This document shows, piece after piece, positions 1 to 8,555 of a stretch of 45,459 nucleotides of DNA. Source of the DNA: Actinomycetes bacterium (lineage in GTDB: Bacteria; Actinomycetota; Acidimicrobiia; Acidimicrobiales; Acidimicrobiaceae); NCBI GenBank assembly GCA_021784785.1, contig JAJYHJ010000176.1, forward strand, positions 1-45,459, in the 5' to 3' direction. A program made the translations under genes and the position numbers. How positions within the stretch are numbered: the stretch's first letter is position 1; every line of letters begins with the position of its first letter. The notes beneath the pieces are model-generated. The model was not told where the DNA came from. It did no database searches and worked only from the letters and a program-made list of their open reading frames with translations.

Positions 1-433
1 CACATAGTTGCATAGTCACCATTGGTTGTGATCTTTTATTCACACCTACATCTAAGAAGCAGAAGCTACACGACCAGAAGAGACATATACCACTATGAAA
101 TACCAGCTAAGAAGCTATGTGCCTATCCGCGCGGCCTCTAAGCTAGAGACGTTCAAAGATGTCACGGGCAATTTGCACATAGCTCGGCACACAATCATTT
201 GTTCGACCTCGCTTCGACCCTGATATCTCTTTCAAACCCCAAGGCTTCGCTACCAAGGACTCTGGCGTCTCCTCGGACCGGACTCACATCGGTTAGCTAT
301 CGCGAGCTCGACGCTCGGACTAGGTCATATCTGACCTCATTGTTTGCTATGACCTGCGCCCAAGTCTGTGGACGCACACGGGTGCAGGCTCAAAAGGATA
401 AGGTTGCTTGACCTCTCCCTTACGGAAGGGGGT
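1..433. other. Left-edge stretch without a recognisable gene
   Basis: I see no convincing gene here. The short open frames have no ribosome-binding site and no recognisable protein. The only structure is a weak hairpin just beyond the sortase stop, about 414-431: CCCTT and AAGGG arms around a 4-nt loop, without a T-run. It could mark the end of the minus-strand surface operon. No tRNA-like cloverleaf was seen. Confidence 0.5.
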
Positions 434-1480
434 TTACGGCGACGAAGTTGTTGTATAGATCAACATGACTTTAGAACCTGCTACACGATAATGTTCCGTA
501 ATCGTAAGGGTATGATCGCCAAAGGTCGCAGTAAAGGTTCCACTTCCACCATTCGCCTGATTACCTTTAACATCTTCAACGAGATTCGCCAGTGAATCAA
601 ACCTCGTAAGTCCAGCGGCCAGAGTCGTCGCCGTTTGAAGCGGCAGCTTTCCAACGTCTTCAATCTCGCTAGGGTTCTTAGTTGCGATCGCATGAAGCAG
701 CGCGATTAACCACGATACCTCCTTACCCGCCAGTAGATAAGGAGCGCTTGATCCTTCCCATCTTTGACTGGTTGTTCCCGAGATGTCGAATGAGCCCATT
801 GGAAGATAGTTATCAATCAGTGAAAGATTTTGGGAGGCAAACGGTTGTGGCATTCCCGATACTTGGTAGGACGTAGCTCTAGGAACAGGTGGAGGCGTTC
901 CGAGTTGAACGCTTGCAATTAGGTTAGCACCAACTAAGTATCGGTTCGGCGTTAGGTAAAGGGCATTCAGGGGCCAGCAAGCTTCGAGAACGACGCTTGG
1001 ACTCTGACTGTTTCTAAGCGCATATCCAACCGGTACGACCTTATGCCACGCGACACGGAAAACATCCTCATGAGACCGAGTATCGATCTCGAAGTAAGAA
1101 CCGATGGTAAGCTTGTTCAGATTTGAAAACCAACTCACATTGTGAGCCGCTAATACGGAGGTACCCGGAGAACCAACAGGCACACTGGCAGCCAAGTGGC
1201 CGATTGCTACGTTCAAAACAACATCCCCTGTTCCTTGTTCCACGGGAGCAACGAGGCTCAATTCTGGTATTTTTAGTAGCGCTATAACGTTACTAGGCCA
1301 CTGTCTCTTTAAACCAACATGTTCTACTTGAGTTGCTAATTGTTGCCCGACCTTATGATAGTCGTAGTAGAACCAAGCGATCCGGCCAAATATCACCAGT
1401 CCCATAACGACAAGCACGATTCCGGCAAACAAACTCATCTTCCGTACCCCACCTTGATGTGAAGTATGACGACCTCTCAT
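434..1480 (-). CDS. Sortase-type transpeptidase with C-terminal extension
   Basis: Probable sortase, a membrane-anchored cysteine transpeptidase that cleaves C-terminal sorting signals and attaches proteins to the cell surface. An N-terminal membrane helix (about residues 16-37) precedes the sortase fold, which starts at LKIPELSLVAPVEQGT. The catalytic set is visible: His113 (in AAHNVSWF), Cys168 (in LEACWP) and Arg180 (in TPNRYLV). The CWP-x(8)-R spacing is closest to class D/E or marine-type sortases, not class A. About 150 residues follow the Arg, making it longer than most sortases; this extension is unrecognised. The start overlaps the stop of the upstream gene (TAATG), implying translational coupling. 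Met15 is an alternative start. It is the last gene of the five-gene surface operon. Confidence 0.85.
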   Translation of the reverse strand: MRGRHTSHQGGVRKMSLFAGIVLVVMGLVIFGRIAWFYYDYHKVGQQLATQVEHVGLKRQWPSNVIALLKIPELSLVAPVEQGTGDVVLNVAIGHLAASVPVGSPGTSVLAAHNVSWFSNLNKLTIGSYFEIDTRSHEDVFRVAWHKVVPVGYALRNSQSPSVVLEACWPLNALYLTPNRYLVGANLIASVQLGTPPPVPRATSYQVSGMPQPFASQNLSLIDNYLPMGSFDISGTTSQRWEGSSAPYLLAGKEVSWLIALLHAIATKNPSEIEDVGKLPLQTATTLAAGLTRFDSLANLVEDVKGNQANGGSGTFTATFGDHTLTITEHYRVAGSKVMLIYTTTSSP

Positions 1481-3465
1481 TAGGAGGGAACCTCACTTGG
1501 TACACCAACCCACAAAGACGTCACGGTAACGCTCGAATTGGACCCAATCGGAGACCAAACACGAACCTCTATAGGGTCTTCGAAATTTGGCGGATAAAAC
1601 CTCGTCACGAAGGGCCATATGCCCTCGTAAAATCCGCTAGGGTCCATGAACTTTGGCGCCTCGAAGGGCAAGGTGACCATCTCTGAGGCCCCCGTACCTC
1701 GCAGATATCTTCTTGCGAGCAACTGCCCTGTAGCATCGTCAAAAACCTGCACCTGAGCTACTCCACTTACCGAAATACGGACAACTGCTACACCGCGTCC
1801 GTTAGGCTTGATATATCCAACGACCCCTTGAGCTACCATGCCATCCTCCGGTCGATTTACAAGGGTACCACTCATAGAACCGGTGCCACTCAAACCTGTA
1901 GCAAAAGGAGAGCCGTGCAGCAATCCTGCCAATATAAAGTTGCTTGACGCTATGGACAAGACACCTCTTGCTGGGCCAGGGTTCCACCTCACCCAATACA
2001 CGCCACCAGGAAGTGGACCAACTACTTTAGCCCCAACCAAATTAGCTACATAAGACAAAGAGCCAAGAATCTCAGCCGGTGAACAGAGTTGGATCCCACG
2101 CCACGGGTCGGCGACTACGTCTACGACACGACCGTCTAAGGGAATTTTACTTAGATGACAGTTTAGTTGTTGCAGATGGCTTGAATGGCTAGCTAGCGCT
2201 CCAAGTGACGCATTTGGAGATACAACCTCGTCATTAGGGCCTATCGCCGCGCTCACGTAACGCAGAGACGCTCCCACCTCTAAGTTCGACGTATTCGTGA
2301 TAGATCCCACCATATGAGTCCCAAATAGACTCAACCACGCGACGGTACTCAATAAAGATCCCAAGGCAACCACGCGACTCAACCGCTGACTCCGCGCAAA
2401 GAGGAAGGAGAGTACGGGACCAGTCCCAAATACAATAAATGCGATCTCTGGAACTACTTGAAACGAGCCAGCGTAAGACACTAATATGCCCGAGAGAGTT
2501 ATAGGTGACGCTACTATAACAATAGCTGTAACTCCGATGAGAGAAAATGCTCCTATGATGCCGGATCCTCCTAGTATCGCCCACTGCTGAGGCCAACCAG
2601 AGATCAGAGCCTTAACGATAACCAAGGGATGAGTAATAGCACCTAGCGCTAAAGTTATAAAGGATCCATTCCTTAAACCAAGGAGGTGACTAATGTTTAA
2701 AAGGGCAAGCCTATCGCTTCGGTTGTCATGCAGTAATGCCGGAACGCCCAATACTAAAAGCGATACACCTATGACGATAGATGCAAGGCGAGTCTTTTTC
2801 CGTACAAACAGCCAAACTCCTATCAAGAGTAGAAGCAGAGCACTTGTATCTCCTGTGAGAGCAAGCAACGAGATAAACGTATACCCCCACCATATCTTGT
2901 CGTCGTCAAACATCAAAATCGCCAAAACGGCTAGAGATGCCTCCAATGCCTGGTAGTGAAAGTCAAAACTATCCGCTTTATATAACCAGACATCGCCAAG
3001 TGCTATGAACGACGGAGCTAGAATAACGATCACCCTATTACTTCCGTGAACCCCACCTCTATGTGCTGCTCTTTTAGCCCATATCGAAGCCAGAAAACCG
3101 ATCGATGCTGTCGGCAGCGCCTGTAGAAGATCCAACAGCACAACGTGAACTGGTAAACGCAAAATATCGACGAACATATAAGCAATGGGCCAGGTTATGA
3201 GCTCGAAATGGCTAGATATATATGGTATCGGGGTGCCAATTAATACCGTAGGGTTAGTAACACCACGAGCGATTTGCATTACCGCACCGGCGAAGCTCTC
3301 GTAATCGCTAGTTAATTCACCGCGAGCATACAGCATCTCACTCTCATATACAAGCACTACAAATTGAATCACGGAGATCGTTGCTGAAGCTAACATAGCC
3401 TTGTCAAAAGTCCTTTTAGCTATACGCTCAGTTTTATGCTCAGATTGCAGTTCAGTAATAGTCAC
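1480..3465 (-). CDS. DUF2079-like polytopic membrane protein
   Basis: A 661-residue integral membrane protein with roughly ten or more hydrophobic segments and a soluble C-terminal domain of about 200 residues. The N-terminal part resembles DUF2079 proteins: an acidic loop after the first helix (Asp54 in SDYESFAGAV), then ARGVTNPTVLIGTPIPY and SSHFELITWPIAY with His86, and later DSFDFHYQALEAS. DUF2079 is related to GT-C type transferases, but no member-specific function can be claimed. The C-terminal part is beta-rich, with many Gly, Val and Ser residues, and is probably extracytoplasmic. The start is GTG at 3465 with only a weak GAGAG upstream. It lies between another polytopic protein and the sortase in one operon, which suggests a role in building or decorating a surface structure. 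Confidence 0.7.
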   Translation of the reverse strand: MTITELQSEHKTERIAKRTFDKAMLASATISVIQFVVLVYESEMLYARGELTSDYESFAGAVMQIARGVTNPTVLIGTPIPYISSHFELITWPIAYMFVDILRLPVHVVLLDLLQALPTASIGFLASIWAKRAAHRGGVHGSNRVIVILAPSFIALGDVWLYKADSFDFHYQALEASLAVLAILMFDDDKIWWGYTFISLLALTGDTSALLLLLIGVWLFVRKKTRLASIVIGVSLLVLGVPALLHDNRSDRLALLNISHLLGLRNGSFITLALGAITHPLVIVKALISGWPQQWAILGGSGIIGAFSLIGVTAIVIVASPITLSGILVSYAGSFQVVPEIAFIVFGTGPVLSFLFARSQRLSRVVALGSLLSTVAWLSLFGTHMVGSITNTSNLEVGASLRYVSAAIGPNDEVVSPNASLGALASHSSHLQQLNCHLSKIPLDGRVVDVVADPWRGIQLCSPAEILGSLSYVANLVGAKVVGPLPGGVYWVRWNPGPARGVLSIASSNFILAGLLHGSPFATGLSGTGSMSGTLVNRPEDGMVAQGVVGYIKPNGRGVAVVRISVSGVAQVQVFDDATGQLLARRYLRGTGASEMVTLPFEAPKFMDPSGFYEGIWPFVTRFYPPNFEDPIEVRVWSPIGSNSSVTVTSLWVGVPSEVPS

Positions 3466-3509
3466 GATCTACTCTCATCTAAAACTCGCACGACGACCGA
3501 ACTTTCCCG

Positions 3510-5582
3510 CTACCTTTGAACGAAACGTACTGGTACTATCTGTGAGTACCCGTACGGATAGAATCCTGAACTCGAAACCAGGTTCGCTTCAAAGCTAACC
3601 GGGTTGCTCTCAGCAAAGCGATCAACGACTCTAAAGACTGCAACTCCTGTCGCATTAGTAAGTTCCTCGACAGGTGTCGCACCAGGCGATGACTTATTGA
3701 TGCTTGCACTGGAGTATACGAGTCCTCTTTGGGCGTAGATGACTTGTCCCAAAAATACTGGCACTCCCGCTACCTTGACTCTCTGGTCAAACCTATTCAA
3801 AAGCTCTGCCCTTATTTCTATCGGCGCATCCACCTTAATCGACTGATCTACTGCATCGGGAACGAGAGCAACGTGTAGAAGTTCCGGTTTGTAAACTGAG
3901 GTCACTGAAATAGTATGGGTCGAGAACGCTACCATCTGAAAACCTCCAAGTAGAGATGGTTGTGCTGGAAAGTTAGGAGATCCAAGCTTCACGTATCCCG
4001 TTGAACCAGGAGCGATTGTTCGAGGGCCCGAGAGCAAGGTCCAAGGTGAGGTAAAAGAACCTAAAAACTCAGAAGTGTACACAGGGGTGATCGGTCTACT
4101 ACCTGGATTAGCAACTTGTAGCGTCACACTATCAACCGTAGCTAACTGACCAGAGGTATGTATGCCAACAATTTTGAGTTGTTCAGGTGGCGCCGATAGC
4201 GCCCATACCCCAAGCGTTACGAGTAGGAGAGATGATGAGATAATCACCGCAGGAGCTACGATTCTCGACCTTCTTGCTATTTTGTATCTTGGCCACTGCG
4301 ACAGTACAACCATTGTAGCTGGTATCAGGCTTACGAAATAGGAGCCAAAGGATCGAGTTGCAAAAAATAGTGCAATTGACGGAAGCATGAACGACATCCA
4401 TGCCGAGGACTTCCAGTCAAACCAAAGAAATACACACCCACCGACCATAGCCAACACTGACATAACCGTGAGCCACTCTATGCCGCCACCGCCGACTCCA
4501 AAACTCAAGGTGAGAGCCACGAGACCCTGGCCGGATGGCACGATCGAGCCCCTAAGAGGAGTCATAATTCCCAGTATCCACGAGTGGAAATCAATCACCA
4601 TGAATGGAAGCTGCCATATACCGAATCCAAGCCCAGCTAAAGCCACGAAGCGCACTAGACATGTCCGCGCCTTCGCCCAACCAGCTGTGTCGGCGGACCA
4701 CCTTACTACAACTACAGCCAGAAACGGAGCTACTAACCACGGAGTTTGCTTAACCGCCATAGCTACTCCTAGCATCACGGGCGAAATAAAACCCCAGCGT
4801 TTTCCGTCTACGAATCTGCCTGTATAGGCGATCGAGCAGATGAGAAACGGAAGAAACAGTGCATCGGTAACACCTCCAACAGCGTACGCTATGTAAGCAG
4901 ACAGGCTTCCAAGTACTAGTACTAGAGTTCGCCACGAATCTTTTACATACACGACAGAGAGCACAATTGAAACAGCCCAAGCCGAGATATCCATAATTTC
5001 CCCGGCTTGAGCATGAAACCCCAAAAACATAAGCGGCACATAAAGAAGAAACGACAGCGACGGATACGACAGCATTGTCACCGGATGTCCTTGGAAAGTG
5101 AGAGTGTAGGCGTCTGGCGACACTTGATACCGTTGAAAGGCTGCGCCAAGGGAAACTCCATATGGATCTATCCCGTGCAGGAAAAGATGAGCCGCGAATT
5201 GATCGAAAGCTAACTCGTCTGTGGCATAGCTAGGACTCAACAAGATCTCTTGGTAACTCCATGCGCAAAAAGCAGCAACTACGATTCCAACAACCACCCA
5301 GAGTAAGGCTCCATCCCAACCCTTGCGAGCCAGGTAGGGCGCTCCTACTATAACCGTCAATCCTGATGCGATCGAGATCACATCCGCCACCGAGTACCAA
5401 GGGCTTAACTGCATAGCGACTCCGAAACGAAGCCCCCAAAGAATAAGTACTGCCCCTACTAAGATCCAACTCGCGACTTGAACTGGGTACCCATATCTCG
5501 AGGACTCCAAACTGGAAGCAACAACCTCTTCGGTCTCAGTATCAGATGGTAGGATTACCCCAGTACTCAATGTACTGGCCAC
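3510..5582 (-). CDS. GT-C (GT87-like) putative membrane glycosyltransferase
   Basis: A 690-residue polytopic membrane protein. After two or three helices comes an acidic first loop, SYATDELAFDQFAAHLFL with Asp122, Glu123 and Asp127, followed by GIDPYG. This arrangement is typical of GT-C mannosyltransferase-like proteins of the GT87 type, where the loop aspartate is catalytic and the donor is a polyprenyl-phosphate sugar. VTDALFLPFLICSIAY and VAMAVKQTPWLVAPF fit the same family. About 230 C-terminal residues after the last helices look like extracytoplasmic beta domains. The start is uncertain. GTG at 5582 overlaps the upstream lipoprotein stop by 16 nt, but its AGGAG is too close; an in-frame TTG four codons later lies better. 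The substrate is unknown. Confidence 0.65.
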   Translation of the reverse strand: MASTLSTGVILPSDTETEEVVASSLESSRYGYPVQVASWILVGAVLILWGLRFGVAMQLSPWYSVADVISIASGLTVIVGAPYLARKGWDGALLWVVVGIVVAAFCAWSYQEILLSPSYATDELAFDQFAAHLFLHGIDPYGVSLGAAFQRYQVSPDAYTLTFQGHPVTMLSYPSLSFLLYVPLMFLGFHAQAGEIMDISAWAVSIVLSVVYVKDSWRTLVLVLGSLSAYIAYAVGGVTDALFLPFLICSIAYTGRFVDGKRWGFISPVMLGVAMAVKQTPWLVAPFLAVVVVRWSADTAGWAKARTCLVRFVALAGLGFGIWQLPFMVIDFHSWILGIMTPLRGSIVPSGQGLVALTLSFGVGGGGIEWLTVMSVLAMVGGCVFLWFDWKSSAWMSFMLPSIALFFATRSFGSYFVSLIPATMVVLSQWPRYKIARRSRIVAPAVIISSSLLLVTLGVWALSAPPEQLKIVGIHTSGQLATVDSVTLQVANPGSRPITPVYTSEFLGSFTSPWTLLSGPRTIAPGSTGYVKLGSPNFPAQPSLLGGFQMVAFSTHTISVTSVYKPELLHVALVPDAVDQSIKVDAPIEIRAELLNRFDQRVKVAGVPVFLGQVIYAQRGLVYSSASINKSSPGATPVEELTNATGVAVFRVVDRFAESNPVSFEANLVSSSGFYPYGYSQIVPVRFVQR

Positions 5583-6421
5583 TCCTGGAGGTTCGACTTA
5601 CCTGATTTAGTTGCCAGCTCTATAAGACTCTTTCCCGCAAGGTCGGTAGTCAAAGATACTGACCCTGTGGGAGCCGGTAATGCTCGAACATCTGACTCGG
5701 TATTTAGGTCAACAACAGCTACGTTACGAATGCCGTTTCGTCCCTTGAGCACAAACATCTGCGTCCCCGACGGTGACATTACAGTACTTATGCCCGAGTG
5801 TCCCACCCGGAACTGCCCCACCTTTTGAGCGGTCGATACCGCGTAAACGTCCATCATTCCTCCACTTTCCAAGCCATATAAGTAATTTCCACCGACAGAC
5901 ATGCAGACAGATACGGTGTTTGAGACTAGAGGTATCGAAGAAGTTGCTTGGTTGGTATTTGTATCCAAGAACGCGACAGCTCGAACATTCGCGCTACCCA
6001 CTAAGACTAGCATTGTAGATCCATTTCCATCGGCGCTCATGCCGATTACAGGGCCCGACATCGGAACCGTCGCTACCTTAGCCCCGCTAATTTGATAAAG
6101 ATCAACAGCACCAGCACTGCCGTTCGCTAGGCCAACTCCTATCACGCCGTTGGGAAGCTCCGTTATACTCGTCGCTGCATTCGACACCGAAAAACTAGAT
6201 AGTTCCTTGGAGTCGGCGAGATTAAATACGAAAACACCCATTGATTTTTCCGAGCCTGCCAAAAGCGCAATTTCACCATTAGACTGTAAAGGACCGAGGG
6301 AAAGGGAGTTTGCCGGGACTCCCAGAATCTTCTCCGGTTTTGCAGTTGCGTGCTTTGACTGCGGCGTCTTTGCAGACGTGGCTTGTGAACCGCAACTTGA
6401 AAGCACAGCAGTAACTGCCAA
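5567..6421 (-). CDS. Putative lipoprotein with beta-propeller-like repeats
   Basis: A 284-residue secreted protein whose lipobox LSSC (Cys10 from the TTG start) suggests a lipid-anchored protein. The mature part is beta-rich, with repeating units such as MGVFVFNLADSKEL, AGAVDLYQISG, VRAVAFLDTNTNQ and IRNVAVVDLNTES, as in YVTN or WD-type propellers. Such domains usually bind partners; no enzyme motif is visible. The start is a problem. TTG at 6421 leaves only nine residues before the Cys and no basic n-region, and it lacks a ribosome-binding site. The same frame stays open upstream and encodes a plausible signal start (PKFILAFLAVTAV), but no ATG, GTG or TTG lies in that part. It starts about 30 nt after the upstream gene's stop and overlaps the next gene by 16 nt. 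Confidence 0.65.
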   Translation of the reverse strand: MAVTAVLSSCGSQATSAKTPQSKHATAKPEKILGVPANSLSLGPLQSNGEIALLAGSEKSMGVFVFNLADSKELSSFSVSNAATSITELPNGVIGVGLANGSAGAVDLYQISGAKVATVPMSGPVIGMSADGNGSTMLVLVGSANVRAVAFLDTNTNQATSSIPLVSNTVSVCMSVGGNYLYGLESGGMMDVYAVSTAQKVGQFRVGHSGISTVMSPSGTQMFVLKGRNGIRNVAVVDLNTESDVRALPAPTGSVSLTTDLAGKSLIELATKSGKSNLQEWPVH

Positions 6422-6453
6422 AAAAGCTAGGATAAATTTAGGCGTATGTATAG

Positions 6454-7176
6454 TTAGCGGACCGAAGATGTTCGTCTCCTCGCAGAGTAGATCACCGCCG
6501 CGCCGCCCAAAACCAAGATACCCGCGGTCACACCTTCAGGGAGAAAATTCTTACCAGTTACGGGGGAAGTGGCCCCAGGAACCGTAGCCGAAACGGGATT
6601 AGCCACTGCAAAACCAGGATCTGATGAAAATGTAATTACAGCCGATCCAGAACCTGTAGTCGCATTACTGTAAATTACCGGCGATCCGGATGTCGGAAAC
6701 TCGATCACTTTAGACTGTGATGTTATAGCACTTGCTTGAATCTTCACCGTTAGAGGATATGCAAAGTTTCCACTTAGTGCCGCACCGGTGGAAGGATCTA
6801 CGATCTCTATGCCAACTCCAGAACCGATCGAATAACTGCTCAGATTCAAAGCGGAAAGCGATCCTTGTAGCTGAGATAACGTCGGCTCAGTTACAACTAC
6901 CTGAACCGTTGTATTCCCAAAAGCACCCGCAGGAATCGATATAGTCACATTATTACCGTTTGCCGTCGTAGAGACAACTTGCACATTAGTCGAAGGCGCT
7001 ATCACCTGCGTGGCAACCACCGTAGAAAAACCGGGGGCCACTGGTGCGGTAGCAGAACTGGGCGGAGTTGACGACCCGCTCGCCCACGCAGCAGTACTAA
7101 AAAGAGAAACAGCGCCGACCAATCCAACGGCACCTACTGCAGCTCTAACACCAACGTACTTCGATGACTTTAGCAA
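6454..7176 (-). CDS. Secreted surface protein with LPEGV-type sorting signal
   Basis: A 240-residue exported protein. It has a basic n-region, a hydrophobic core and a signal peptidase site near AWA|SG (residue 32). A Ser/Thr/Val/Ala-rich beta domain of about 170 residues follows. The C-terminus is NFLPEGVTAG, a hydrophobic segment (about 217-230) and SARRRTSSVR, which is the architecture of a sortase substrate although the pentapeptide LPEGV is not LPxTG. The TTG start is firm because GGGAGG lies 7 nt upstream. It is the first gene of the operon ending in a sortase, so it is the obvious candidate substrate. If it is not processed, the tail would simply act as a membrane anchor. Confidence 0.75.
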   Translation of the reverse strand: MLKSSKYVGVRAAVGAVGLVGAVSLFSTAAWASGSSTPPSSATAPVAPGFSTVVATQVIAPSTNVQVVSTTANGNNVTISIPAGAFGNTTVQVVVTEPTLSQLQGSLSALNLSSYSIGSGVGIEIVDPSTGAALSGNFAYPLTVKIQASAITSQSKVIEFPTSGSPVIYSNATTGSGSAVITFSSDPGFAVANPVSATVPGATSPVTGKNFLPEGVTAGILVLGGAAVIYSARRRTSSVR

Positions 7177-7419
7177 TTTAACCTCCCACGGAGTTAATGC
7201 TTGATTTTTGACTTACGTATCTATCGGCTTATACTCAGCATTAAATAAGTTATATCTTAATATAAGCCACTGATGGCTTATCGAGATCACACTTCACGTT
7301 AGGTGTTTCAGGTAACTCTCAGAGTGCTAATCAAATGGCGGGGTTTATGGTTCGGTATTTGTCAGACGATCAAAACGAAACAACACGGCATTGCGATCAC
7401 GCCCTCAAGGTCAAAGGCA
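7177..7419 (-). promoter_or_regulatory. Operon leader with palindromic TATAAGCC repeats
   Basis: Intergenic stretch upstream of the surface operon. A perfect palindrome, ATAAGCCA-CTGA-TGGCTTAT, lies at 7262-7281. A third copy of the half-site (GGCTTATA) lies at 7226-7233, in inverted orientation to 7261-7268. The sequence between the copies is AT-rich. No T-run follows on the minus strand, so this looks more like an operator for a dimeric regulator than a terminator of the upstream mscS-type gene. Confidence 0.4.
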
Positions 7420-8466
7420 CTATTTCTGCAAGCCTCTACTGAACTCGGTTCTCGTCCTCGGCAAGGCATCAGGATAGTTCGACGCAATAAAGTCGATCAG
7501 TCTCTCTCGGACTTCGCACTGAAGATCCCAGGAGGTTGAACTGTCTCTTGCACTCATCAGCGCCCTAAGTTGCATAGTTGTAGAGCTAGAACTAACAACC
7601 TGCAATCTCGCCAAGTTTTTATCCCAGTTAGGTGACGTCGCCAAAATCTGCACAAAAGCTTGACGTATCTCTTCGATCGGGGCTTTGAAGTCCACATCGA
7701 GCAGCACCCACCCTAAGATATCCGAAGAGGACTTAGTCCAGTTCTCAAAAGGATTGGTTATGAGGTAAGAGATAGGGAGAACAAGTCTTCTCATGTCCCA
7801 AACTCGCACAACCACATATGTAAGGGCTATCTCCTCTATCCTGCCCCAATGACCGTCAACCACTACCACGTCGTCTATGCGAATAGGTTGAGATATTGCG
7901 ATCTGAATACCCGCTACAACGTTCGTGGCCGTAGGTTTAGCTGCTACCGCTGCTACGATACCGACTAGTCCAGCAGAAGCAAGAAGTCCGGTTCCTAAGG
8001 CTCTAACCTGTCCAAAAGTAAGTAGCACCATCCCGATCGCTATTACCGAGATGGCTGCCACCGCTACCCTTCTAAGTACGATGATCTGAGTGTGAATTCG
8101 CCTTGCCTTCAAGTTATCGGTAACATCGATGCGGTAACGTGCAAGCACAACGTCTTCAAAAACGTAGGTCATGACAACCGCAGTCCATGCCAAGATCACG
8201 ATTAATGCTATGCCACCAGCGTGTAGGAGTTCGGAGGTTAAATCTGAAGGGAGACGAAAAGTTGGAAGAAAAGCCTCCAAAAGTAGCAGCGGAATAAGGA
8301 CACGACTTGGCTTTTTCAGCCGTCTCAAGGCCGACCTCTCAAATACGGAGGAGTGAGACGCCTTAACCTTCGCCGCCAGTCGTCTAAAGCCGACTATATG
8401 GACAGATGTAGCTACAAGTACTATGAAAATGGCAGCAATAAGGTATAGATATGTCGAACTTTGCAT
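7420..8466 (-). CDS. MscS-family mechanosensitive channel protein
   Basis: A 348-residue small-conductance mechanosensitive channel homologue, expected in the cytoplasmic membrane as a homo-oligomer that releases solutes on hypo-osmotic shock. Four hydrophobic segments lie in the first 190 residues. The pore helix and the following beta domain match the family: GTGLLASAGLVGIVAAVAAK, then NVVAGIQIAISQPIRIDD and VVVDGHWGRIEEIALTYVVV. The C-terminal alpha/beta domain continues to residue 348. The start ATG is supported by AAAGGAAAAGA immediately upstream. It stands alone between priA and the surface operon. Confidence 0.9.
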   Translation of the reverse strand: MQSSTYLYLIAAIFIVLVATSVHIVGFRRLAAKVKASHSSVFERSALRRLKKPSRVLIPLLLLEAFLPTFRLPSDLTSELLHAGGIALIVILAWTAVVMTYVFEDVVLARYRIDVTDNLKARRIHTQIIVLRRVAVAAISVIAIGMVLLTFGQVRALGTGLLASAGLVGIVAAVAAKPTATNVVAGIQIAISQPIRIDDVVVVDGHWGRIEEIALTYVVVRVWDMRRLVLPISYLITNPFENWTKSSSDILGWVLLDVDFKAPIEEIRQAFVQILATSPNWDKNLARLQVVSSSSTTMQLRALMSARDSSTSWDLQCEVRERLIDFIASNYPDALPRTRTEFSRGLQK

Positions 8467-8555
8467 TCTTTTCCTTTCCGGCCTACGACGTCTTCAAGGT
8501 ATCGATCTAGCTATACAACCGTCCTCAGAGACTAATTGCATCTAGGCGATACTTT

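Noticed and set aside
4387-4827. 146-codon plus-strand open frame
   Set aside because: It lies opposite the GT87-like gene, has low-complexity Pro/Thr-rich translation and no ribosome-binding site; it is a shadow of the real gene.
6150-6587. 145-codon plus-strand open frame
   Set aside because: It is antisense to the lipoprotein and surface-protein genes and lacks a ribosome-binding site.
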